Both the position numbers and the translations under genes were made by a program. DNA of 54,462 nucleotides from Oscillospiraceae bacterium (GTDB lineage Bacteria; Bacillota; Clostridia; Oscillospirales; Ruminococcaceae), in assembly GCA_030539275.1 (NCBI GenBank), contig JAUNSK010000026.1, positions 1 through 54,462 of the forward strand, given 5' to 3'. Position 1 is the stretch's first letter. Each line of letters starts with the position of its first letter. The notes under the pieces were generated by a model. That model was not told the origin of the DNA, did no database searches, and saw nothing but the letters and a program-made list of their open reading frames with translations. Of the stretch, positions 7,846-16,780 are shown one piece after another.

Positions 7846-9036
7846 TTGACTATTTTAACTGTATCACAGCTTAATAAGTATATATCTTTTAAGCTCAAAG
7901 AAGATTCAAAGCTCAGGGGAATATTTGTAAGAGGCGAGATCTCAAATCTTCGCGGCAACGGTCATATGTACTTCACGATAAAGGATGAGACGAGCCTTAT
8001 CCGTGCTGTTATGTTTTCATCTAATGCACAGTATCTGAAGTTCAGACCGGAAAACGGGATGAGAGTGCTCATTATGGGATCTGTCAATGTATATGAAAAA
8101 GACGGTGCATACCAGCTTTATGTAACGGACATGCAGCCGGACGGCCAGGGACTTGCACAGGCAGAATTTGAAAAACTCAGACGTGAACTCAGTGAACAGG
8201 GACTTTTTGATGAATCCCATAAGCTGAGTCTTCCTGCCTTTCCTGAAAAAATAGGTGTGGTTACATCTGTAAGCGGTGCTGCTGTCAGGGATATTATTAA
8301 TGTGATCGGACGCAGATATCCTCTGACACAGCTGTATTTATTCAATACACTTGTACAGGGAATACATGCGTCAGAAAATATAATGCGCAGTCTTTCTCAT
8401 GCAGCTGACAGCGGATGTGATCTTATCATTCTGGGACGCGGCGGCGGATCAAGTGAGGATCTGAGTGCATTCAATGATAAAGATCTCGCATACTGTATCT
8501 ATTCACTTGAGGTACCGGTTATCAGTGCTGTAGGACATGAGACTGACTTTACTATAGCTGATTTTGTTTCTGATATGAGGGCACCTACTCCGTCTGCGGC
8601 AGCAGAACTGGCTGTTCCGTCTGTGCAGGAGATTGCAGCCCAGATAGAAGAAATGAAACTGAGAATGACCAAAGCCTGCAGAAGCTCGGTCGACAGAAAT
8701 TTCAGCAGACTCCATGAATTGTCGGCACGTCTCGCAGCCGTATCTCCGCAGGTGATACTGGAAAAGAACAAATCAGAGGCAGCTGTGCTTACGCAGAGGC
8801 TTTCCTCATCTTTTGCTGAAATTATATCGTCAAGGCGGGTGGATCTTGGTGAACTGTGTGCAAGACTGTCTGCACTTAATCCTATGAATGTTCTGAGCAG
8901 AGGCTATGCTGTTGTACGCAGTACAGATGACACACTTGTAAGAAATGCACAGGATCTGAAAAATGATGATGTTGTCAGCATTACTTTCAGTGACGGATCT
9001 GTAAATGCACGTATTATAAACGGGACGGTGAAATAA
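7846..9036 (+). CDS. xseA: Exodeoxyribonuclease VII large subunit
   Basis: 396-residue catalytic subunit of ExoVII, which degrades single-stranded DNA. The N-terminal OB-fold (residues 1-100; GEISNLRGNGHMYFTIKDE) is followed by the nuclease domain with RGGGSSEDL and GHETDFTI, then a coiled-coil region and a C-terminal barrel with SRGYAVV. Translation appears to start at TTG 7846, as no ATG or GTG start lies close; AGGAGT is 12 nt upstream. Begins one nucleotide after the preceding stop and overlaps xseB in TAATG. Confidence 0.95.
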   Translation: MTILTVSQLNKYISFKLKEDSKLRGIFVRGEISNLRGNGHMYFTIKDETSLIRAVMFSSNAQYLKFRPENGMRVLIMGSVNVYEKDGAYQLYVTDMQPDGQGLAQAEFEKLRRELSEQGLFDESHKLSLPAFPEKIGVVTSVSGAAVRDIINVIGRRYPLTQLYLFNTLVQGIHASENIMRSLSHAADSGCDLIILGRGGGSSEDLSAFNDKDLAYCIYSLEVPVISAVGHETDFTIADFVSDMRAPTPSAAAELAVPSVQEIAAQIEEMKLRMTKACRSSVDRNFSRLHELSARLAAVSPQVILEKNKSEAAVLTQRLSSSFAEIISSRRVDLGELCARLSALNPMNVLSRGYAVVRSTDDTLVRNAQDLKNDDVVSITFSDGSVNARIINGTVK

Positions 9037-9218
9037 TGTCTTTTGAAAATAAATTAAATAAGCTTCGTGAAATTGTAACTGCACTTGAAAGCGGTGATCT
9101 TGAACTCGAAAAGTCTGTAGAGCTGTACAGCGAGGGAATGAAGCTTTCCGTAGACTGTAAAAATGAGCTGGAAACCGCGCAGCTCAGAATAGTATCTGAC
9201 GCACCGGAGGAACAATAA
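9036..9218 (+). CDS. xseB: Exodeoxyribonuclease VII small subunit
   Basis: 60-residue helical partner of XseA. The pattern FENKLNKLREIVTALESGDLELEKSVELYSEGMKL is diagnostic of the family (only core shown: LESGDLELEKSVELY). It overlaps both neighbours by one base in TAATG junctions, so xseA-xseB-ispA are translationally coupled. Somewhat shorter than typical (about 70-80 residues), with a brief C-terminal tail. Confidence 0.95.
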   Translation: MSFENKLNKLREIVTALESGDLELEKSVELYSEGMKLSVDCKNELETAQLRIVSDAPEEQ

Positions 9219-10111
9219 TGGACAATAATATTAAAAGCACAATGAATATGTACGCTCGTGCTGTTGAGGATAATTTAAAAAAATATACGCAAGCTAATAT
9301 GGAAGATCTCCCGCAGAAAACTCTTCTGGATGCGATGAAATATTCCCTTGAAGCACCAGGTAAGAGAATACGCCCGGTGCTTGTGTATGAGTTCTGCCGT
9401 GTATGCGGCGGAAAACAGGAAGATGCTGCGGCAGCTGCCTGTGCAATTGAAATGCTTCATACATTTTCACTTATACATGATGATCTTCCGGCTATGGATG
9501 ATGATGATTTCAGAAGGGGTAGACCGTCATGCCACAAGGCATTCACGCAGGCGGCTGCAGTACTGGCCGGTGATGAGCTTGCAATACTGCCGTTTCAGAT
9601 CATAGCACAGGATGAACGGCTGAGCAGCGACAAAAAGGTTGCTCTGATAGCTGACCTGTCATCTTCAGCCGGAATATACGGCATGATAGGCGGCCAGATG
9701 ATAGATGTTGAAAATGAAACAAGAACTGATATAGATGTGGATAATCTGACTTATATGTGTTCACTGAAAACCGGTGCACTTATCAGTACATCATGCGTAA
9801 TGGGATGTATCTGTGCCGGTGCAGATAAGAAAAAAGCCGATCTTGCAAGACAATATGCCGGAAAGCTTGGACTTGCCTTCCAGATCGTTGATGATATTCT
9901 TGATGTTACATCGACTACCGAAGAACTTGGAAAACCAGTCGGAAGTGATGAGGAGCAGAATAAAACAACATTTGTAACACTGCTCGGAATTGAAAAAGCC
10001 AGACATATGGCAGACAGACTTACGAGCGAAGCCCTTGAAATACTAAATAACTTTGATAACAACGAATTTCTTATTAAACTGACTAATGAACTGCTGACAA
10101 GAAGATACTAA
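9218..10111 (+). CDS. ispA: Farnesyl/geranyl diphosphate synthase
   Basis: 297-residue trans-prenyltransferase that condenses IPP with allylic diphosphates to farnesyl diphosphate, the precursor of undecaprenyl phosphate and quinones. The first Asp-rich motif is HDDLPAMDDDD, the second QIVDDILD, with GKRIRPVL before and KTG/GGQMIDVE between. Length is normal. Together with dxs downstream and ispE near 44 kb it shows that the MEP isoprenoid route is used. Confidence 0.95.
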   Translation: MDNNIKSTMNMYARAVEDNLKKYTQANMEDLPQKTLLDAMKYSLEAPGKRIRPVLVYEFCRVCGGKQEDAAAAACAIEMLHTFSLIHDDLPAMDDDDFRRGRPSCHKAFTQAAAVLAGDELAILPFQIIAQDERLSSDKKVALIADLSSSAGIYGMIGGQMIDVENETRTDIDVDNLTYMCSLKTGALISTSCVMGCICAGADKKKADLARQYAGKLGLAFQIVDDILDVTSTTEELGKPVGSDEEQNKTTFVTLLGIEKARHMADRLTSEALEILNNFDNNEFLIKLTNELLTRRY

Positions 10112-10142
10112 TGGGTCGTTTCTCAAAAAGGATGTGCTGAAA

Positions 10143-10601
10143 ATGTATAATTCAGTTATAATATGCGGAGCTCTTTCATGGCTTGCTGCACAGATAATAA
10201 AAACTCTTCTGCATGCCTGCAAGGGTAAAAAAATTGTAATGGAACGTATTGTCGGCTCAGGAGGAATGCCAAGCTCACACACCGCACTGGTACTCTCAAC
10301 ACTGATCGCAGTAGGCAGAAAAGACGGGGTTTCGTCAACAGCCTTCGGTATCATGTTTGTGGTTGCAGCAGTGGTCATATATGATGCAATGGGTGTCAGA
10401 CGTGCAGCTGGTCTTCATGCAAAGGAGCTTAACAGAATAGTAAAGTTATTGCCGAAGCTGCGGCTGGGTGAGACGGAAAATGACAGCAATACAGATCCAC
10501 GCAAAGAATTAACGGAACTGCTCGGTCACACTCCTCTTGAAGTACTGGGCGGTGCAGTAGTTGGAATCATAATTGCACTTATTGTTCCGATAAAAGGATA
10601 G
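10143..10601 (+). CDS. YuiD/DUF212 divergent PAP2-type membrane protein
   Basis: About 152 residues with three to four membrane helices and the DUF212 signature SGGMPSSHTALV, in which Ser-Ser-His resembles the phosphatase motif of PAP2 enzymes. Family members are annotated as acid phosphatase/haloperoxidase-like; no verified substrate is known to me. Position between ispA and dxs suggests, but does not show, a role with prenyl phosphates. ATG 10143 is better spaced from AAAAAGGAT than GTG 10134. Confidence 0.85.
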   Translation: MYNSVIICGALSWLAAQIIKTLLHACKGKKIVMERIVGSGGMPSSHTALVLSTLIAVGRKDGVSSTAFGIMFVVAAVVIYDAMGVRRAAGLHAKELNRIVKLLPKLRLGETENDSNTDPRKELTELLGHTPLEVLGGAVVGIIIALIVPIKG

Positions 10602-10608
10602 ATGGAAA

Positions 10609-12531
10609 ATGAATAGCGAGTCAAATAAACCAATTAATAATATAGCACTTAAGGATCTCAACCTTCCTTATGATCTCAAAAAACTGACTTCTGATCAGTG
10701 CAGGGATCTGTGCAAGGAGATAAGGAGCATTCTGATCAAGACCGTTTCATGCAACGGCGGTCATCTTGCTTCCAATCTTGGTGTTGTAGAGCTTACAATG
10801 GCACTTCACAGAGTGTTCTCATCACCTGATGATAAGCTCGTATGGGATGTAGGTCATCAGACATATACTCATAAAATACTGACAGGCAGACTTGACCGCT
10901 TTTCGACGCTGCGTCAGGAAAACGGGATCTCAGGCTTTCCGAAGCCTGAGGAATCAATACATGACAGCTTTATCAGCGGACACAGCAGTACTTCAGTCAG
11001 TGTTGCATGCGGAATAGCAGAAGCCATGAAGCTGCAGCAGAAAACAGATAATTACGCAGTTGCGATAATAGGAGATGGTGCTTTTACCGGAGGACTGGCG
11101 TATGAAGGACTTAACAATGCCGGCAAAAGCAATTCAAATCTGATTGTTATCCTAAATCATAATGATATGTCAATATCAAAAAATGTCGGGGCGTTTGCAA
11201 AGTATCTTTCAAGTATAAGAAATAAAGAAAAGTATGTAAATACCAAAAATGCCGTTGAACAGGTACTGAAGAAAACACCTGTCGTAGGTGCACCGATAAG
11301 CAAGGCACTGGTAGCCTCAAAAACTGCTCTTAAGGGAGTAGTCCTCAAGGGAAATACAATGTTTGAGGATTTCGGATTCGTTTATCTCGGACCTGTAAAC
11401 GGTCATGACATAGAAGAACTTGAGAAAGTACTGAGTCTTGCAAAAACATTTAAAAAGCCTGTTTTTGTACATGTCAATACTGTCAAGGGAAAGGGATATC
11501 TTCCTGCTGAAAGAAATCCGGGTGAATATCATGGAATAGCCAGATTTGATATAATGACAGGAAATCCTGAAGTAGTAAGTTCGGACTCATATTCATCGGT
11601 ATTTGGCAGGGAGCTCGTAAGAATAGCCAGAACAAATAATAAAATATGTGCAATCACTGCTGCAATGAAATACGGAACAGGACTGCAGTATTTTGCTGAG
11701 GAATTCAAAAACAGATTTTATGATGTCGGAATTGCAGAACAGCATGCGGTTACATACTCGTCAGCCCTGTCAATGATGGGAATGATACCTGTTTTTGCGG
11801 TATACTCATCATTCCTTCAGAGAGCGTATGATCAGCTTATACATGATGCATCACTTTCCGGAGCCCATATTGTTATCGGAATAGACAGGGCAGGACTTAT
11901 CGGTGAGGACGGAGAGACACATCAGGGACTATTTGACGTAGGAATGCTTACGACAGTTCCGGGAATAACGATTTTTTCTCCTTCATGTTATGATGAACTA
12001 AAAGCAGCACTTCACAAGGCTGTGGATGATTACAGTGGGATCGTATGCATAAGATATCCGAGAGGCAACGACTGCACAAGCTTCGATAAAAAGTCTGATA
12101 AAGCAGACTGGTGCTATTACAGTCAGTCAGATTCAGAGTCAGAAAATCTGCTTATCAGTTATGGCAGGATATTTGATGATCTGTATAAGGCCTCAGGAAT
12201 CCTGAAAAGCATGAACATCAGCTGTGATATTCTCAAGCTGACAAAAATTTATCCGCTTGATGATGAGGCTGTAGCGAAAGCCTGCAGGTATAAAAATATT
12301 ATATTCTTTGAAGAAGGAATGAAAAACGGCGGGATCGCAGAGCATTTTCTGATGAGACTGGCTGAAAATGGTTTTCACAATAACTATCATACAAAAAGTG
12401 TGAACGGATTTGTAAAACAGGCAACTGTAAAGAAACAGCTCAGTTATGAGTGCTTTGACTGCAGCAGTATGGCGCAGTTCGCTGCAGATCTCCTGAATAA
12501 CGATAAGGAAATTAAGAAAGATGAGACTTGA
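10609..12531 (+). CDS. dxs: 1-deoxy-D-xylulose-5-phosphate synthase
   Basis: 640-residue thiamine-diphosphate enzyme making DXP from pyruvate and glyceraldehyde 3-phosphate, the entry to the MEP isoprenoid pathway. The ThDP-binding motif is GDGAFTGGLAYEGLNNAG with NHNDMSIS; the transketolase half has DVGIAEQHAVT and GIDRAGLIGEDGETHQG. Full length. Ends 11 nt inside tlyA, so the two are coupled. Confidence 0.97.
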   Translation: MNSESNKPINNIALKDLNLPYDLKKLTSDQCRDLCKEIRSILIKTVSCNGGHLASNLGVVELTMALHRVFSSPDDKLVWDVGHQTYTHKILTGRLDRFSTLRQENGISGFPKPEESIHDSFISGHSSTSVSVACGIAEAMKLQQKTDNYAVAIIGDGAFTGGLAYEGLNNAGKSNSNLIVILNHNDMSISKNVGAFAKYLSSIRNKEKYVNTKNAVEQVLKKTPVVGAPISKALVASKTALKGVVLKGNTMFEDFGFVYLGPVNGHDIEELEKVLSLAKTFKKPVFVHVNTVKGKGYLPAERNPGEYHGIARFDIMTGNPEVVSSDSYSSVFGRELVRIARTNNKICAITAAMKYGTGLQYFAEEFKNRFYDVGIAEQHAVTYSSALSMMGMIPVFAVYSSFLQRAYDQLIHDASLSGAHIVIGIDRAGLIGEDGETHQGLFDVGMLTTVPGITIFSPSCYDELKAALHKAVDDYSGIVCIRYPRGNDCTSFDKKSDKADWCYYSQSDSESENLLISYGRIFDDLYKASGILKSMNISCDILKLTKIYPLDDEAVAKACRYKNIIFFEEGMKNGGIAEHFLMRLAENGFHNNYHTKSVNGFVKQATVKKQLSYECFDCSSMAQFAADLLNNDKEIKKDET

Positions 12532-13306
12532 TATCAGGCTGACGCAACTTGATCTGGCACCAAGCCGGGAATATGCCAGAAAACTTATCAAAAACGAAAA
12601 TGTCAGTGTTAATTCAGTTGTAAGGACAAAACCTGCATATGATGTAGGCGACAGTGACATAATTACAGTAACAGGTGATGTCTGTCCTTATGTCGGACGC
12701 GGTGGACTGAAGCTTGAAAAAGCAATAATTTTATTTGATATTTCTTTAAAAGGGCTTACATGCCTTGATATAGGAGCATCTACAGGGGGATTTACTGACT
12801 GTATGCTGAAAAACGGTGCTGCAAAGGTGTATGCTCTTGATGTCGGACACAGTCAGCTGCACGAATCTCTCATAAACGATGCACGTGTCATAAATATGGA
12901 GAAGACGAACATCAGAAATGCTCAGAAATCCATGTTTGATGATGCCCCTGATTTTATCAGCGCTGATGTATCTTTTATATCTCTTAAGCTTGTTCTGCCT
13001 CAGATCTCTGATCTGCTGAGTGACGGCAGGTGTGCAGTTGTTCTTGTAAAGCCTCAGTTTGAAGCAGGCAAAAAGGGTATAGGCAAAAACGGTATAGTTA
13101 CTGACCGTAAAGTGCATATAAGAGTACTCAGGGAAATTACAGAGTTTGCCGGACAGACAGGGCTGGCGACTGCCGGAATGTGCGTATCTCCTGTTAAAGG
13201 CGGCAGCGGAAATATTGAATATTTGATGTATCTGAAAAAATCGACAAAATTCGACACAGAGACAGGCTATAATATAAATGAACTTGTAGATACTGCATTC
13301 AGTTAA
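12521..13306 (+). CDS. tlyA: TlyA-family rRNA 2'-O-methyltransferase
   Basis: 261-residue protein with an N-terminal S4 RNA-binding domain (residues 1-60, RLDIRLTQLDLAPSREYARK) and an FtsJ-like methyltransferase domain: VGRGGLKL, SAM-binding DIGASTGGFTDCML, DVSFISL and VKPQFEAG. TlyA/YqxC proteins methylate ribosomal RNA riboses; some are also called hemolysin A from older work. Bacillus has its homologue yqxC at the same place. Start overlaps the dxs stop. Confidence 0.93.
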   Translation: MRLDIRLTQLDLAPSREYARKLIKNENVSVNSVVRTKPAYDVGDSDIITVTGDVCPYVGRGGLKLEKAIILFDISLKGLTCLDIGASTGGFTDCMLKNGAAKVYALDVGHSQLHESLINDARVINMEKTNIRNAQKSMFDDAPDFISADVSFISLKLVLPQISDLLSDGRCAVVLVKPQFEAGKKGIGKNGIVTDRKVHIRVLREITEFAGQTGLATAGMCVSPVKGGSGNIEYLMYLKKSTKFDTETGYNINELVDTAFS

Positions 13307-13336
13307 GATAAGTTTACCGATGAAAGGATAAATATA

Positions 13337-14191
13337 ATGAAAATAGTTATTTTTCCTAACCTCATGAAAAAAGATGCATATGCGTGTACGGTCAGTGTAT
13401 GCAGGCTTCTGATATCCTGTAAAGCAGAGGTTTATATGGACTCAGCATATCAGAAGATGTTTCATGATCTGAATCTCAGATTCGGAAACTTTAATGAGAT
13501 CGTCAAGACTGCAGATATCGCTGTTGCAATAGGCGGAGACGGGACGATACTAAAATGTGCAGCAAGAATGATCGGATGTGAGACGAAGCTTCTCGGCATC
13601 AACACAGGAAGACTCGGTTTTATGGCAAGTGTGGAAAAGCACGAGTTGGAACTGCTGGAAAGACTGTTCACAAATGATTATACGATTTCAAACAGAATGA
13701 TGCTGACGGCCCAGATGACAGATGATGATAAGGTTATGGAATATCATGCACTCAACGATGTTGTTGTATCAGGAAGTTATTCAAAAATAGCTGACTTTGA
13801 TGTGTATGCCAATAATAATCTGATTGGAAATTACCGTGCAGACGGAGTCGTGTTCAGTACGCCTACAGGCTCAACAGCATACTCACTTTCAGCCGGCGGT
13901 CCTATTATCGAGCCTGAACTTGAGTGCATAGAAATGAATCTGATATGTCCCCATTCACTATTCACAAGACCGATGATATATACTCCTGATAAAATACTTA
14001 CACTTGTCAACGGCAGCAGTGAAAATAAGATATGTCTGTGTGTAGACGGAAATGAACCGGTGGTTCTGAAAAAAGGACAAAAGCTGAGAATAAAAAAATC
14101 CATATATAAGATAAAGCTTATAGACATCACAGGGGCATCATTTTATGATTCTTTAAATAAAAAACTTATGCAGTCGTTAAAGGGACGCTGA
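13337..14191 (+). CDS. nadK: NAD kinase
   Basis: 284-residue ATP/polyphosphate-NAD kinase producing NADP. Key motifs: AIGGDGTILK (active-site GGDG), NTGRLGFMA, the NAD-binding loop GSTAYSLSAGGPI, and a C-terminal DGNEPV. ATGAAAATAG start follows AAAGGAT. Its place between tlyA and argR is usual in Clostridia. Length normal. Confidence 0.96.
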   Translation: MKIVIFPNLMKKDAYACTVSVCRLLISCKAEVYMDSAYQKMFHDLNLRFGNFNEIVKTADIAVAIGGDGTILKCAARMIGCETKLLGINTGRLGFMASVEKHELELLERLFTNDYTISNRMMLTAQMTDDDKVMEYHALNDVVVSGSYSKIADFDVYANNNLIGNYRADGVVFSTPTGSTAYSLSAGGPIIEPELECIEMNLICPHSLFTRPMIYTPDKILTLVNGSSENKICLCVDGNEPVVLKKGQKLRIKKSIYKIKLIDITGASFYDSLNKKLMQSLKGR

Positions 14192-14217
14192 TTTTTTAAA
14201 AAGAAAAGAGCAGAAAT

Positions 14218-14667
14218 ATGAAGAATAAAAGACATAAGAAAATTCTCGAGATAATTAATGAGAATGATATTGATACTCAGGAAGCACTCCAGGAAATGCT
14301 GAATAATGAAGGCTTTGCTGTTGCACAGCCGACAGTATCAAGAGACATACAGGAACTGAGACTGGTCAAGGTAATGACCGAAAACGGTAAATACAAGTAT
14401 ATACAGAGTGAAAAGAGAGAAGACAAATTCTCAAATCTTCTGGTGGAAACTATCATTGATGTCGACGTTGCAATGAATATTGTTGTTGTAAAGTGTCATA
14501 CAGGTATGGCGCAGGCAGCATGTGCAATGCTTGATAAAATGGACTACAGTCAGATCGTCGGAACACTTGCAGGAGATGATACGATATTTATACTTCTGAA
14601 AAATGAACTGAATGCCAGGAAGCTTGCAGCAGAACTTAAAAAGTTTGTAGGCACATCTGAAAATTAA
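14218..14667 (+). CDS. argR: Arginine repressor
   Basis: 149-residue ArgR/AhrC protein: winged HTH at residues 1-70 (TVSRDIQELRLVKV) and an arginine-binding hexamerisation domain at the C-terminus with the GTLAGDDTIFILLKN motif. It controls arginine biosynthesis and catabolism and, in Clostridia, is regularly encoded just before recN. No ARG-box-like operator was obvious in the 26-nt gap before it. Confidence 0.95.
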   Translation: MKNKRHKKILEIINENDIDTQEALQEMLNNEGFAVAQPTVSRDIQELRLVKVMTENGKYKYIQSEKREDKFSNLLVETIIDVDVAMNIVVVKCHTGMAQAACAMLDKMDYSQIVGTLAGDDTIFILLKNELNARKLAAELKKFVGTSEN

Positions 14668-14687
14668 TTTACAAGAGGACACAAAAA

Positions 14688-16349
14688 ATGCTGAAGGAAT
14701 TATATATAGAGAATCTTGCTGTTATAGAAAAAGCAGTGATTCAGTTTTCTGATCATTTTAATGTTTTTACCGGTGAAACCGGAGCCGGTAAGTCAATACT
14801 TATTAACGGGATCAATGCTGTGCTTGGTCAGAGAGTCACAAAGGATATTGTAAGAAACGGAAGCCGGAAAGCAGTTATAACTGCGCTTTTCACCGGACTT
14901 TCTAAAAGACTGCGGGAAAGACTTGATGAACTTGCGGTAGATTACGATGATGATGAAATAACAGTCACACGTGAAATAAATGCCGACGGCGGCAGCACTG
15001 CCAGAATAAACAACAGGACATCAACTGTATCCGTACTGCGTGAGATAGGTGAAATGCTTATAAATATTCATGGACAGCATGACAATCAGGTACTGCTTGC
15101 ACCTGAGCAGCACATCAACATACTTGACGGTTTTGGCGGAGATTTTTCATATCTTGAGAGCTACAAGTCTGCATTCAGAGAACTTCAGTCATCAGCAAGA
15201 AAACTCGGTGAACTGAAGAGATCACAGAAAGAAAAAAATGCACGTATGCAGTATCTTGAAAGCATAATAGATGAACTTGAACCTCTTGAACTGACACCTG
15301 GCGAAGACGAAGCTATAGAAGACGAGTATATGAGATGCAAAAACAGCGTTGATATCATAAATGCACTTGAACGCAGCAAAGCGGCGCTGAGAAGTGATGA
15401 TGACTGTATTGTTGACTGTGTTTCAGATGTTGAGCAGACTCTCGCATCTGTAAGCGATGTATATCCTGAGGTTTCAAAGTATATTGACCGTATCAGCAGT
15501 GTGAAGATAGAACTTGATGATATAGCATCGGAACTGGTACATGCAGCAGACAGTATAGAAACTGATCAGGGAAGATTCGAGTTTATATGTTCCAGAAGAG
15601 ATACGCTTAACGCACTCAAACGAAAGTATTCGATGGACCTTGATGATCTTATTGAACTGTACAGCAGCTCTGTCAGGGAACTTGAGGACATAAGCACCGA
15701 TACTCAGCTGATAGGACAGCTGTCCGAACAGAAGGAAAAATTGCTTGAGGACGTTACATACAAGGCAAGAGAACTCAGCTCATACAGAAAACGAACAGCT
15801 GAAGACTTTATAAGCCGTGTAACTCAGGAACTTAAGTTTCTGGATATGCCGAATGTTATTCTTGAAGTCAGACATGAAACCGGCAAGCTTGCAATAAACG
15901 GAATGGACTGCATAGAGTTTCTTATTTCAGCCAATAAAGGCGAAGAACCTAAGCCGATTGCAAAGATTGCATCAGGCGGTGAGCTGTCGCGTATTATGCT
16001 TGCATTAAAGAGTGTACTAGCTGATATGGATGATATTCCGACCCTGATCTTTGACGAGATCGATACAGGAGTCAGCGGAGGTGCTGCACAGAAAATAGGA
16101 ATAAAGCTTCGTGAAATCAGCAAAAAGCGTCAGGTACTGTGTGTTACCCATCTGTCCCAGATCGCTGTTATGGCTGATAATCACCTTCTTATAAAAAAAG
16201 AAACAGTCGGTGAAAGAACATCGACACATGTTACACAGCTGGATTTCGACGGGAGAGTTCTGGAGATCGCACGAATCATGGGTGGTCTTGATCCGACACA
16301 GCTTATGCTAAGTAATGCAAGGGAGCAGCTTAATATATATAATGAATAA
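14688..16349 (+). CDS. recN: DNA repair ATPase RecN
   Basis: 553-residue SMC-like ATPase for double-strand break repair. N-terminal Walker A FTGETGAGKSIL near residue 33, central coiled coil (residues about 155-360), ABC signature ASGGELSRIML and Walker B LIFDEIDTGVSGGAAQ in the C-terminal half, then CVTHLSQIA. Last gene of the run, 20 nt after argR. In Bacillus the next genes would be spoIVB and spo0A; here a sugar locus follows. Confidence 0.96.
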   Translation: MLKELYIENLAVIEKAVIQFSDHFNVFTGETGAGKSILINGINAVLGQRVTKDIVRNGSRKAVITALFTGLSKRLRERLDELAVDYDDDEITVTREINADGGSTARINNRTSTVSVLREIGEMLINIHGQHDNQVLLAPEQHINILDGFGGDFSYLESYKSAFRELQSSARKLGELKRSQKEKNARMQYLESIIDELEPLELTPGEDEAIEDEYMRCKNSVDIINALERSKAALRSDDDCIVDCVSDVEQTLASVSDVYPEVSKYIDRISSVKIELDDIASELVHAADSIETDQGRFEFICSRRDTLNALKRKYSMDLDDLIELYSSSVRELEDISTDTQLIGQLSEQKEKLLEDVTYKARELSSYRKRTAEDFISRVTQELKFLDMPNVILEVRHETGKLAINGMDCIEFLISANKGEEPKPIAKIASGGELSRIMLALKSVLADMDDIPTLIFDEIDTGVSGGAAQKIGIKLREISKKRQVLCVTHLSQIAVMADNHLLIKKETVGERTSTHVTQLDFDGRVLEIARIMGGLDPTQLMLSNAREQLNIYNE

Positions 16350-16356
16350 TAAAACA

Positions 16357-16381
16357 GGCGCCTGATGAAACATCAGGCGCC
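16357..16381 (+). terminator. Hairpin terminator after recN
   Basis: Perfect 11-bp GC-rich stem GGCGCCTGATG/CATCAGGCGCC with an AAA loop, 8 bases after the recN stop. The tail is GTTCCTTTG rather than a clean T-run, so termination strength is uncertain. Confidence 0.7.
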
Positions 16382-16706
16382 GTTCCTTTGCCGTTTGGGC
16401 GGTAAAGAATGATGAAAAAAGAGTTTGGAGTATTAGATTTCAGAAAAACTGAGTTTTTCTGAACTAAAATCGTAATATAATAAAAAATATACTATCTTCT
16501 CTTAAACTAATTATAACTCAAATATAAATCTTTGTCAATCCAATAAGCTTTTGAACCCATAAAATTTTATTAATTATATTTGTTGGTATTATCCTATTAT
16601 GTATTTTTTACTGTGTATATTTTTAACAGATTGTAGAAAATAAAAACAAAAATATTTTGTAAGAAAAAAATGATAGAAGGACTTTAAAAAACTATTATCA
16701 TTTATA
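16382..16706. other. Gene-free AT-rich spacer
   Basis: About 325 bp with no credible coding sequence, very AT-rich from about 16465. The only structure noticed is the inverted repeat at 16439-16463. Confidence 0.7.
16439..16463. repeat. 11-bp inverted repeat
   Basis: TTCAGAAAAAC, loop TGA, GTTTTTCTGAA: a perfect 11-bp stem about 245 bp upstream of the sugar-locus promoter. No T-run follows on either strand outside the stem. It could be an operator or a weak second terminator. Confidence 0.6.
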
Positions 16707-16735
16707 TTGACAATTAAGGAATAAAAGTTTAAAAT
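16707..16735 (+). promoter_or_regulatory. Sigma-A promoter of the oligosaccharide locus
   Basis: Consensus TTGACA (16707-16712), 17-nt spacer, TAAAAT (16730-16735), about 45 bp before the binding-protein start. No catabolite (cre) box was recognised around it, and no regulator gene is adjacent. Confidence 0.8.
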
Positions 16736-16780
16736 ATTATTATATTTAATGAACAAAACATGATAAAGTTGGTGATATAA

